Source: Hyphomicrobium_A sp964493785
GTDB taxonomy: Bacteria; Pseudomonadota; Alphaproteobacteria; Rhizobiales; Hyphomicrobiaceae
Assembly: GCA_964493785.1 (NCBI GenBank)
Contig: CAZBPM010000005.1
Location: 1 to 64,000, forward strand
Direction: 5' to 3'
Length of the DNA: 64,000 bases
The notes beneath the pieces were generated by a model. The model searched no databases. It was given only the letters and a program-made list of their open reading frames with translations, and had not been told where the DNA came from. Below are positions 35,550 to 43,756 of this stretch, one piece after another (position 1 is the stretch's first letter; the number at the start of each line of letters is the position of its first letter). Position numbers and translations under genes: made by a program.

Positions 35550-38500
35550 ATGCGGCGCTTGTCGAAATCGGTAGCCGACCTGAAGCTGCGCTACGACGTG
35601 GTCGTCGTCGGCTCAGGCTATGGCGGCGGCGTTGCCGCGTCGCGATTGGCGCGTGCCGGAAAGAAAGTCGCGGTGCTGGAGCGCGGCCAGGAGTTCGCCA
35701 TCGGCGATTTCCCAGATCGTATGATCGAGGCGCAGGAGCAGTTCCAGGTCACTCGCGACGGCAAGCGCGTTTCGGGGCGGCCGACAGGTCTTTACGACTT
35801 GCGTCTCGGCAAGGACATGCACGTATTCGTCGGGTGCGGGCTTGGCGGCGGATCGCTGGTCAACGCCAATGTGTCGCTGCCGCCGGACCCGCGCGTGTGG
35901 GACGATCCCGTCTGGCCACCGGAGCTGGCGCAGGACCAGACGCGGCAGGAAGGCTTCATGCGCGCCACCGAGGTGCTGCGGCCAGTTCCTTACGAGGGCC
36001 CCGACCTCGACAAGTTGAAGGCGCTGGGTGTCAGTGGCAACGCGCTGCGCCGGGATGTCGTGCGCCCGCCGATCAACGTGACGTTCAAGAAGCAGGTCAA
36101 TTACGCGGGCGTCGAGCAGCCAGCCTGCACACTTTGCGGGGACTGCTGCTCGGGATGCAATGTCGGCGCAAAGAATACGGTTCAGGTCACGTATCTGGCT
36201 GACGCATTCCATCACGGCGCAGAGATCTTCACCGAGATGCGCGTGACGCATGTGCGCCAGGAGCGCGGACGCTGGCGCGTGTTCTTCGAGGTTCTGGGGC
36301 ATGACCGCGAGAAGTTTGCCGCGGCGGACCAGTCGATCACGGCCGAAGTTGTGGTGCTGGCGGCCGGAACGCTCGGCTCGACGGAGATCCTGCTGCGGTC
36401 GCGCGCCGAAGGGCTTGCCGTATCGGATCAGCTCGGCGAGCGCTTCACGGGGAACGGCGACGTTCTCGCATTCGCATTCAACAACGATGTGCCGGTCAAC
36501 GGCATTGGCGTCGGCGAACCGCCTGTTGCGGACACGGGGCCAGTCGGGCCGTGCATCAGCGGGATCATCGATCTCAGAAACACTGAAAATCTCGAAGACG
36601 GCATGGTGATCGAGGAAGGCTCGATCCCGTCGTCGCTGGCGCCGATACTGCCGGCGCTGTTCACGGTCGGCGCCGACAAGTTCGGCGACGACACCGATCG
36701 CGGCATTCTCGATTTCATCGCCGAGCGCACACGCAGGCGGCAGAGCCTGCTGTTCGGAGCGTATCAGGGCGCCATAAACCGCACGCAGACGTTCCTCGTG
36801 ATGAGCCATGACGACGCCAAGGGGCGGATCATGCTGGACGAGGATCGTCTCAAGATCGCGTGGCCGAAGGTTGCTTCGCAGCCCGTGTTCGAGAAGGTCG
36901 AGCGGAACCTGCGCAAGGCGACCGAAGGGATGGGCGGCAACTACACGCGCAACCCGCTCTCGGAAACGATCCTCGGCAAAAATCTCATCACGGTGCATCC
37001 GCTCGGCGGATGTGGCATGGGCCGCGACCGGCGCACGGGTGTCGTCAACCACAAGTGCCAGGTGTTCGACGGGCGTCCGGAGGCTTCGGCGGACGCCGTG
37101 CTGGCCGGCCTTTATGTGTGCGACGGCTCCATCGTGCCGCGGCCGCTCGGCGTCAATCCGCTGCTGACGATCACCGCGCTGTCGGAGCGGGCGATGATCC
37201 ATCTCGCCAAGGATCGCGGCTGGGCGTTCAGCGACGAGCAGCGCCATGACGCGCCGATGCTGATCGCGGCACCGGAGGGACGCGAGACCACGCGTGCAGC
37301 GGGCGTCGAATTCACCGAGCGAATGGCGGGCTTCATCTCGCCAGCGATTACCCTGCCGTATGAGACGGCGGCGCGGCGCGGCAAAGAGGAAAGCTACGCC
37401 TGCAGTTTCACGCTGACAGTCATCATCGATGACGTCGACGGTTTCGTTGCCGATACGCAGCACCCCGGGCGCATCGTTGGCACGGTCGATTGTCCGGCGC
37501 TGTCGCCCGACCCGCTGGAGATCTTCGACGGCCAGTTCAACCTGATGCGCGTCGACGAGCACACGGTCGAGACCAAGCACTTCAATTACAGCTTTTCGCT
37601 CGCGGCGCGGGATGGGTCCGAATACTATTTCGAGGGCCACAAGGTGGTGCGCTCGGATGCGACGCTCGATTTGTGGCGCGATACGACCAGGCTCAACGTC
37701 GACATCGCCAAGGGTGCGCAGGGGCAGCTCGGCCGGGTTGCGCGCGGGCTTCTGGAGATCGCGCCCTCGGACTTCTACGTGCAGATGCAGACGCTGCGCG
37801 GGACGGGCGGGCGCAATACGGCCGACCGGATGCGGGCGGTGGGCAAGTTCGGCGCATTCTTCAGCCGCGAGCTGTTCGACACGTATGGCGGCGTGCTGGC
37901 ACGCACCGGCCGATATGACGTGCAGAACGCGCGCAAGAAGCGGTCGCTGCGCGCGCCGGAGCCCGAGGTGCATCTGGTGCGCACGGGTGATGGAAAGGTG
38001 CTGAAGCTCGCACGCTATCGCGGCGGACCCAAGGGGCCGTTGGTGCTGTCGCACGGGCTCGGCGTTTCCAGTCTCATCTTCTCGATCGACACGATCGACA
38101 CCAACCTGCTCGAGTATCTCGTGGCGGAAGGCTACGACTGCTGGCTGCTCGACTATCGTGCGAGCGTCGATCTTCCGTATGCGCGCGAGCTGTGGAATGC
38201 CGACGATGTGGCGATGCAGGATTATCCGGCGGCGCTTGCGAAGGTGCGGGCGGTAACGCGGACATCGACGGTGCAGGTTCTGGCGCACTGCTTCGGCGCG
38301 ACGACGTTCACGATGTCGCTGCTGGCGGGGCTCGAGGGCGTGCGCTCGGCGGTGATCTCGCAGATCTCGACGGACTACGTCGTGCCGTGGCTGCCGCAGC
38401 GCGCGCTTGCATATCTGCGTGCGCCGCAGTTGTTCGAGGCGATGGGCATCGACGTGGTCAATGCGCGCGCGACCACTGCCGATCCGTGGCGCGAGTGGGT

Positions 38501-38984
38501 GCTCGACAAGGCGCTGCAGTTGATCGTGCCGGTGCCGCGCAGCGAGCGTACCCAGGACGCCACGAGCAATCGGATCACAGCGCTGTACGGACGGCTCTAC
38601 AACCTCGACCAGCTCAACAGCGCGACGGTCACGTCGGGGCTGGCGGAGATGTTCGGGGAAGCCAATATCGAGGCGTTCCAGCAGCTGGCGCTGTTCGCAC
38701 GCAAGCAGCATCTCGTCGATTCAGACGGCCAGGACGTATACCTGCCGCACGTCGAGCGCATGGCGCTCCCGATCCTCTTCGTCCACGGTGCCGAAAACGC
38801 GTGCTTCAAGCCGGAGAGCACGGCGCGCACGGTGGAGCGTCTCGCCGCGGTCAACGGGCGGCAGCTCTACGAGCGGCACGTCATTCCCGGCTACGGGCAC
38901 ATCGACTGCATCTTTGGAAAGAACGCGGCGCGAGACGTCTATCCGCTGATCGTCGCGCATCTGGAGAAGACAGCGATCATCTAG
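35550..38984 (+). CDS. GMC oxidoreductase fused to alpha/beta-hydrolase
   Basis: 1144 residues from ATG at 35550. Residues 1-570: GMC domain with VVVVGSGYGGGVAAS, a CTLCGDCCSGC cluster (193-203), HPLGGCGMGRD and GVNPLLTITALSER (catalytic His, Asn). About 590-790: a beta-rich domain (FTLTVIIDDVDGF, YYFEGHKVV). About 808-1144: alpha/beta-hydrolase with LSHGLGVSS (oxyanion region), the nucleophile elbow AHCFGAT with Cys914 where Ser is usual, HGAEN near 1080 and GYGHIDC with His1117. The GMC domain is a clear paralogue of the previous gene. A coupled oxidation-hydrolysis of a lipid or sterol substrate is inferred, not shown. Longer frame from 35466 overlaps the previous gene and is rejected. Confidence 0.88.
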   Translation: MRRLSKSVADLKLRYDVVVVGSGYGGGVAASRLARAGKKVAVLERGQEFAIGDFPDRMIEAQEQFQVTRDGKRVSGRPTGLYDLRLGKDMHVFVGCGLGGGSLVNANVSLPPDPRVWDDPVWPPELAQDQTRQEGFMRATEVLRPVPYEGPDLDKLKALGVSGNALRRDVVRPPINVTFKKQVNYAGVEQPACTLCGDCCSGCNVGAKNTVQVTYLADAFHHGAEIFTEMRVTHVRQERGRWRVFFEVLGHDREKFAAADQSITAEVVVLAAGTLGSTEILLRSRAEGLAVSDQLGERFTGNGDVLAFAFNNDVPVNGIGVGEPPVADTGPVGPCISGIIDLRNTENLEDGMVIEEGSIPSSLAPILPALFTVGADKFGDDTDRGILDFIAERTRRRQSLLFGAYQGAINRTQTFLVMSHDDAKGRIMLDEDRLKIAWPKVASQPVFEKVERNLRKATEGMGGNYTRNPLSETILGKNLITVHPLGGCGMGRDRRTGVVNHKCQVFDGRPEASADAVLAGLYVCDGSIVPRPLGVNPLLTITALSERAMIHLAKDRGWAFSDEQRHDAPMLIAAPEGRETTRAAGVEFTERMAGFISPAITLPYETAARRGKEESYACSFTLTVIIDDVDGFVADTQHPGRIVGTVDCPALSPDPLEIFDGQFNLMRVDEHTVETKHFNYSFSLAARDGSEYYFEGHKVVRSDATLDLWRDTTRLNVDIAKGAQGQLGRVARGLLEIAPSDFYVQMQTLRGTGGRNTADRMRAVGKFGAFFSRELFDTYGGVLARTGRYDVQNARKKRSLRAPEPEVHLVRTGDGKVLKLARYRGGPKGPLVLSHGLGVSSLIFSIDTIDTNLLEYLVAEGYDCWLLDYRASVDLPYARELWNADDVAMQDYPAALAKVRAVTRTSTVQVLAHCFGATTFTMSLLAGLEGVRSAVISQISTDYVVPWLPQRALAYLRAPQLFEAMGIDVVNARATTADPWREWVLDKALQLIVPVPRSERTQDATSNRITALYGRLYNLDQLNSATVTSGLAEMFGEANIEAFQQLALFARKQHLVDSDGQDVYLPHVERMALPILFVHGAENACFKPESTARTVERLAAVNGRQLYERHVIPGYGHIDCIFGKNAARDVYPLIVAHLEKTAII

Positions 38985-39041
38985 GCAGCGGGCAGCCGGT
39001 ATCGTCGCGCTTCGCTCGGATAACAGACGAGCGCCCTGCGC

Positions 39042-39506
39042 CTACTCGGCGATGCGGGCGCGACGGGCATCCTGCATGAGCGAGCGGAATGACTCGCCGG
39101 TCATGTGCACGAGGCTGCGATGATCGCCGCCCTCCAGATAAATCTCCGGCTGCTTGTCGAAGCTTTCGTCGATGAAAGCGTCGACTGCGTAGGCGTCGAC
39201 GACGGCCGGGATTGCGCCCAGATCGCAGTCGGGGAACAGCTCGCAGATTTCGTCCTCGGTGGCGAGGTCGACGTGGCAGCGGAGCATCCGCTGGATCACG
39301 TCGAGCCGCACGCGCGCGGTCGCAGGGACGATGGCGACGACGAAGCCGCCCTCGCGCGTGAGCACCACCGCCTTGGCCAGCCTGTCGGCGGGGACGTGCG
39401 TGGCGCGGAGTGTGTCGACCGAGCAGTAAGTGCGCTTGTGGCGCATGACGTCGTATGGGACGTGGTTGTCGTCCAGGTACTCTTGCAGCGTCAGTGCGAT
39501 ACCCAT
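39042..39506 (-). CDS. YbaK/ProX-type aminoacyl-tRNA deacylase-like protein
   Basis: 154 residues, ATG at 39506. The fold signature of the tRNA-editing domain is seen in AKAVVLTREGGFVVAIVPATARV, followed by ATEDEICELFPDCDLGAIPAV and EGGDHRSLVHM. YbaK-type proteins hydrolyse mischarged Cys- or Ala-tRNA; here the substrate is open. The conserved Lys of the family (K in AKAVV) is present. Sits downstream of the formate dehydrogenase operon on the same strand but 190 bp away. Confidence 0.87.
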   Translation of the reverse strand: MGIALTLQEYLDDNHVPYDVMRHKRTYCSVDTLRATHVPADRLAKAVVLTREGGFVVAIVPATARVRLDVIQRMLRCHVDLATEDEICELFPDCDLGAIPAVVDAYAVDAFIDESFDKQPEIYLEGGDHRSLVHMTGESFRSLMQDARRARIAE

Positions 39507-39699
39507 GGCTGTTCTCCTGCCATACTCGCGGGCTGCGCCCAGCGGATGATCGCTTCACATGCCGCGGGCAGACGTCTGCGTACGGCATATACAGATTATG
39601 CCGGGCCCTTCAGGCCTGCAAGCAGTGCGCTGCAATGGTCTGGCCGGATTGGCTAATCAGGGATTTCGCGAGGCGGTCGACTTGGCTGCTTTGCAGCGC

Positions 39700-39918
39700 T
39701 CAGGCCTTCGCCTTGGCCTTCGGCGCCAAAGCGGACGTCACCAGCGGGGACAGCCCTTCAGCGCCGCCGTCGATGTACTCGGCGAGCTGCTTGCGCATGC
39801 GCGGGTTCCAGAAGTTGGTGATGTGGGTGGAGATGCCGCTCAGCGCCTCGGTGCGCGGATAGGCTTCAAAGAAGGCCGCGATCTGGTTGGCCATGCGGAC
39901 GATGTCGCGGTTTTCCAT
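39700..39918 (-). CDS. fdsD: NAD-linked formate dehydrogenase delta subunit
   Basis: 72 residues from ATG at 39918 (MENRDIVRMANQIAAFFE). FdsD is a small accessory subunit needed for active FdsGBA, thought to help cofactor insertion. Features: VRMANQIAAFF, a T/SH-HITNFWNPRMRKQL block (ITNFWNPRMR) and a Lys/Ala tail. Last gene of the fdsGBA-fdhD-fdsD set, 26 bp after fdhD. Confidence 0.94.
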   Translation of the reverse strand: MENRDIVRMANQIAAFFEAYPRTEALSGISTHITNFWNPRMRKQLAEYIDGGAEGLSPLVTSALAPKAKAKA

Positions 39919-39944
39919 GCGGGACGAGCTTTCCGGTTTTCCGT

Positions 39945-40775
39945 TCAAGAGTTGAGAATGACGACGGTGTCGCCAGCGAGCGAGGCAACGAATAGCCGGG
40001 CCTTGCGTGCGATGTCGAGAGCCAGGGCCGTCGGAGCGGAGACGGTGACCAGCGCGCCGATGCCGTAGGTGGCGCACTTCTGCACCAGCTCGAAGCTGCA
40101 GCGGCTCGTCATCAGGACGAAGCCGGCCGTGCGATCGACGCCGGCGTCGGCGAGGGCGCCGATCAGTTTGTCGAGCGCGTTGTGACGGCCGACGTCCTCG
40201 CGGATGTGGAGGATCTCGCCGTCGAGCGAGACCCAGGCGGCGCCGTGAACGGTGCGGTTGAAACGGTTCATCACCTGACGGCGGGGCAATTCGCGCGCGG
40301 CCTTGAGGATGGCGGCGGGGGCGGGGTGCACCGTATGCGGCACGGGCTCAGTTACGCGCACGACATCGGCGATGTTCTCGACGCCGCACAAGCCGCAGCC
40401 TGATCGCCCTTCGAGCGAGCGGCGTGGCATGCGGGTCTCGGCGAGCGCTTCGTCGTCGATGGCGATGTCGACGGCCCAGCCGTTCTCGACCGGCATGGCG
40501 ATGACGCCAAGGATGTCGGCGCGGTTAGAGATAATGCCTTCTGCAAGCACGAAGCCGCGACCGAAGTCGGTGAGGTTGGCGGGCGTCGCCATCATCACCG
40601 TGTAGGGTTCGGTATTGATCTGGAGGGCAACGGCGACCTCCTCAGGCAGCTGCCAGGTGACCGGCGCCTCGGTACCGGCGGCATCGATGCTCACGGCTGA
40701 GACCGGCACCGAGCAAAGCGCGGGATCGGCATCCCGCGCTTCTGTGCTGTCGGCAATCTTGGCGGCGGCGCTCAT
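39945..40775 (-). CDS. fdhD: Formate dehydrogenase sulfurtransferase FdhD
   Basis: 276 residues. FdhD carries sulfur from IscS to the bis-MGD cofactor of formate dehydrogenase. Visible: EVAVALQINTEPYTVMMATPANL, LAEGI, the two catalytic Cys in SGCGLCGVE (about 127-130), and VGRHNALDKLIG, all conserved. It lies between fdsA and fdsD, the standard order. Start ATG 40775. Confidence 0.96.
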   Translation of the reverse strand: MSAAAKIADSTEARDADPALCSVPVSAVSIDAAGTEAPVTWQLPEEVAVALQINTEPYTVMMATPANLTDFGRGFVLAEGIISNRADILGVIAMPVENGWAVDIAIDDEALAETRMPRRSLEGRSGCGLCGVENIADVVRVTEPVPHTVHPAPAAILKAARELPRRQVMNRFNRTVHGAAWVSLDGEILHIREDVGRHNALDKLIGALADAGVDRTAGFVLMTSRCSFELVQKCATYGIGALVTVSAPTALALDIARKARLFVASLAGDTVVILNS

Positions 40776-40830
40776 CGGACGATCACGGCGTTCCGCACTC
40801 CAGACATCCGGAACGCTCGCGGACCTGCAA

Positions 40831-43737
40831 TCATTCCGCGGCGACGAGCGGCTTCTCGATCCGCTTGTTCTCGCGCTCGCGCTCCTCCCACTCGTCCTGC
40901 CATTCGGACGGACGGTTGGACGGGTTGACCTGCACCGCCGTCACCTTGTACTCGGGGCAGTTGGTGGCCCAGTCCGAGTTCTCGGTGGTGATGACGTTGG
41001 CGCCGGAAATCGGGAAGTGGAACGTGGTGTGGACGACGCCCGGCGGGACGCGATCGCTGATGCGGACGCGCAGAGTGGTTCCGCCGGCGCGGCTCGTGAC
41101 CGAAGCCAGCGATCCGTCCTTGATGCCACGCACCTCGGCATCGGAGACGTGCATCTCGAGGATGTCCTCGTCGTGGAAGACGACGTTGTCGGTGCGGCGA
41201 GTCTGAGCGCCGACATTGTACTGGCTGAGGATACGGCCGGTGGTGAGGATGAGCGGGAAGCGCGCGTTGGAGCGCTCCGGCGTCGGCACGAACTCGGTCA
41301 GCATGAAGCGGCCTTTGCCGCGGGTGAACTCCTCGATGTGCATGATGGGCGTGCCTTCCGGCGCGTCGTCGTTGCACGGCCACTGGACGCTGCCGACCTC
41401 GTCGAGCTTCTTGAACGAGATGTTCTTGAAGGTCGGGGTGAGGGCAGCGATCTCGTCCATGATGGCGGCGGCCGACGTGTACATCATCGGGTAGCCCATC
41501 GCGGTGGCGAGGCGGCAGACGATCTCCCACTCGGCCATGCCCTGCTTCTCCTTCATCACCGGGCGGACGCGGTTCACGCGACGCTCGGCGTTGGTGAAGG
41601 TTCCGTCCTTCTCGAGGAAGGAGGTGCCGGGCAGGAAGATGTGAGCGAAGGCGGCCGTCTCGTTGAGGAAGAGATCCTGCACGATGACGACTTCCATCGA
41701 CTCCATGGCGTGGGTGACGTGGTTGGTGTTCGGGTCAGACTGGACGATGTCCTCCCCCTGCACGAACAGACCCATGAAGGTTCCGCTCGCGGCCTCGTCG
41801 AACATGTTCGGGATGCGCAGGCCGGGCTCGCCGTCGAGCTTAACGCCCCAGTGCTTCTCGAACAGGCGGCGGGTGGCCTCGTCGGAGACGTGGCGGTAGC
41901 CGGGGAACTCGTGCGGGAACGAGCCCATGTCGCAGGAGCCCTGCACGTTGTTCTGGCCGCGCAGCGGGTTCACGCCAACGCCTTCATGGCCGATGTTGCC
42001 GGTGGCCATTGCAAGGTTGGCGATGGCCATGACGGTGGTCGAGCCCTGGCTGTGTTCGGTGACGCCGAGGCCGTAGTAGATGGCCGCGTTGCCGCCGGTG
42101 GCGAACAGGCGGGCCGCGCCGCGGATCGCTTCGGCGGGAACTCCCGTAATGGCCTCGACCGATTCCGGCGAGTGCTTGGGATCGGAGATGAACTTCTCCC
42201 AACGGGAGAACGCTTCCTTGTCGCAACGTGCGGCGACGAAGCTGCGGTCGACGAGCTTCTCGGTGACGACGACGTAGCTCATGGCGTTGAGCACGGCGAC
42301 GTTGGTCGAGGGCTGGAGCTGGAGGTGATAGTCGGCGGCAACGTGCGCGCTTTTCACCAGATCAATTCGGCGCGGGTCGACGACGATCAGCTTGGCGCCC
42401 TCGCGCAGGCGCTTCTTCATGCGCGAGCCGAACACGGGATGAGCGTCCGTCGGGTTGGCGCCGATGACCATGATGACGTCGGACTTGTCGACGCTCTTGA
42501 AGTCCTGGGTGCCGGCAGATTCACCGAACGTCTGCTTGAGGCCGTAGCCGGTGGGCGAGTGGCAGACGCGGGCGCAGGTGTCGACGTTGTTGTTGCCGAA
42601 CGCGGCGCGGATCATGCGCTGGACGACGTAGACTTCCTCGTTGGTGGTACGCGAGGAGGTGATGCCGCCAATCGAGCCCTTGCCGTACTTAGCCTGCACG
42701 GCCTTCAGCCGGTCAGCCGCATAGGAGATGGCTTCGTCCCAGGTGACCTCGCGCCAGGGGTCGGTGATCTTCTCGCGGATCATCGGGTTCAGCACCCGGT
42801 CCTTGTGGGTGGCGTAGCCGAAGGCGAAGCGTCCCTTGACGCAGCTGTGGCCTTCGTTGGCGCCGCCGTCCTTGTAGGGGACCATGCGAACGACGCGCTC
42901 GCCCTGCATCTCGGTCTTGAAGGAGCAGCCTACGCCGCAGTAGGCGCAAGTGGTGATGATGGAGTGCTCGGGCTGGCCGTGGTCGACGACCGACTTCTCG
43001 ATCAGCGTTGCGGTGGGACAGGCCTGGACGCAGGCGCCGCAGGAGACGCACTCGGACTTGAGGAAGTCCTCGTCCATGCCGGCAGCGACGTGAGAGGCGA
43101 AGCCGCGGCCGTCGATGGTGAGCGCGAAGGTGCCCTGCACTTCCTCACACGCGCGGACGCAGCGCGAGCAGACGATGCACTTCGAGGGCTCGAACTGGAA
43201 GTAGGGGTTGGAGCGGTCCTTGGGCTGCCACAAGTCGTTCTTCTCGCCGTTCTGGCGGGCGAAGACGTGGTTGGCGCCGTCGTAACCGTAACGGACCTCG
43301 CGCAGGCCGACTTCGCCGGCCATGTCCTGCAGCTCGCAGTCGCCGTTGGCGGCGCAGGTGAGGCAGTCGAGCGGGTGGTCGGAGATGTAGAGTTCCATCA
43401 CGCCCTTGCGGAGCTTGGCGAGACGGTCGTTCTGGGTGCTGACCTTGATGCCGGGTGCAACAGGCGTCGTGCACGATGCCGGCGTGCCGCGGCGGCCCTC
43501 GATCTCGACGAGACAGAGGCGGCAGGAGCCGAATGGATCCAGATGGTCCGTGGCGCACAACTTCGGCACCATGATGCCGAGGTCGGCGGCCGCGCGCATG
43601 ATTGAGGTGCCTTCGGGCACGGTGATCTCGCGCCCGTCGATTTCGAGCGTCACGGTCTTGTTGTTCAGCGCGTGGACTTCGGGTGTGCCGTAGTCCTTTT
43701 CCTTGATGAGCGTCAGGGATTGGGTCTCGCTCGTCAT
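40831..43737 (-). CDS. fdsA: NAD-linked formate dehydrogenase alpha (molybdenum) subunit
   Basis: About 968 residues; oxidises formate to CO2 at a bis-MGD centre. N-terminal [2Fe-2S] ferredoxin domain (FGSCRLCLVE, CTTPV), a His/Cys cluster (CLTCAANGDCEL), two [4Fe-4S] sites (CIVCSRCVRACEE and CVSCGACVQACPT), a further one (CAYCGVGC, GHSCVKG), then the molybdopterin domain with the metal-ligand Cys in DTCARVCHSPT and the C-terminal DHV/molydopterin-binding domain (GRILSQYNVGAQT). ATG at 43737 has GAGG seven bases upstream; the ATG five codons earlier does not. Same operon as fdsB. Confidence 0.97.
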   Translation of the reverse strand: MTSETQSLTLIKEKDYGTPEVHALNNKTVTLEIDGREITVPEGTSIMRAAADLGIMVPKLCATDHLDPFGSCRLCLVEIEGRRGTPASCTTPVAPGIKVSTQNDRLAKLRKGVMELYISDHPLDCLTCAANGDCELQDMAGEVGLREVRYGYDGANHVFARQNGEKNDLWQPKDRSNPYFQFEPSKCIVCSRCVRACEEVQGTFALTIDGRGFASHVAAGMDEDFLKSECVSCGACVQACPTATLIEKSVVDHGQPEHSIITTCAYCGVGCSFKTEMQGERVVRMVPYKDGGANEGHSCVKGRFAFGYATHKDRVLNPMIREKITDPWREVTWDEAISYAADRLKAVQAKYGKGSIGGITSSRTTNEEVYVVQRMIRAAFGNNNVDTCARVCHSPTGYGLKQTFGESAGTQDFKSVDKSDVIMVIGANPTDAHPVFGSRMKKRLREGAKLIVVDPRRIDLVKSAHVAADYHLQLQPSTNVAVLNAMSYVVVTEKLVDRSFVAARCDKEAFSRWEKFISDPKHSPESVEAITGVPAEAIRGAARLFATGGNAAIYYGLGVTEHSQGSTTVMAIANLAMATGNIGHEGVGVNPLRGQNNVQGSCDMGSFPHEFPGYRHVSDEATRRLFEKHWGVKLDGEPGLRIPNMFDEAASGTFMGLFVQGEDIVQSDPNTNHVTHAMESMEVVIVQDLFLNETAAFAHIFLPGTSFLEKDGTFTNAERRVNRVRPVMKEKQGMAEWEIVCRLATAMGYPMMYTSAAAIMDEIAALTPTFKNISFKKLDEVGSVQWPCNDDAPEGTPIMHIEEFTRGKGRFMLTEFVPTPERSNARFPLILTTGRILSQYNVGAQTRRTDNVVFHDEDILEMHVSDAEVRGIKDGSLASVTSRAGGTTLRVRISDRVPPGVVHTTFHFPISGANVITTENSDWATNCPEYKVTAVQVNPSNRPSEWQDEWEERERENKRIEKPLVAAE

Positions 43738-43756
43738 GGCGTTGCCTCGCATCCTA

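Noticed and set aside
35613..38711. 1032-codon minus-strand frame
   Set aside because: Antisense of the GMC/hydrolase fusion; Arg/His/Leu-rich translation typical of a shadow.
40615..43605. 996-codon plus-strand frame
   Set aside because: It is the mirror of fdsA; translation is Val/Asp/Gly-rich with no family feature.
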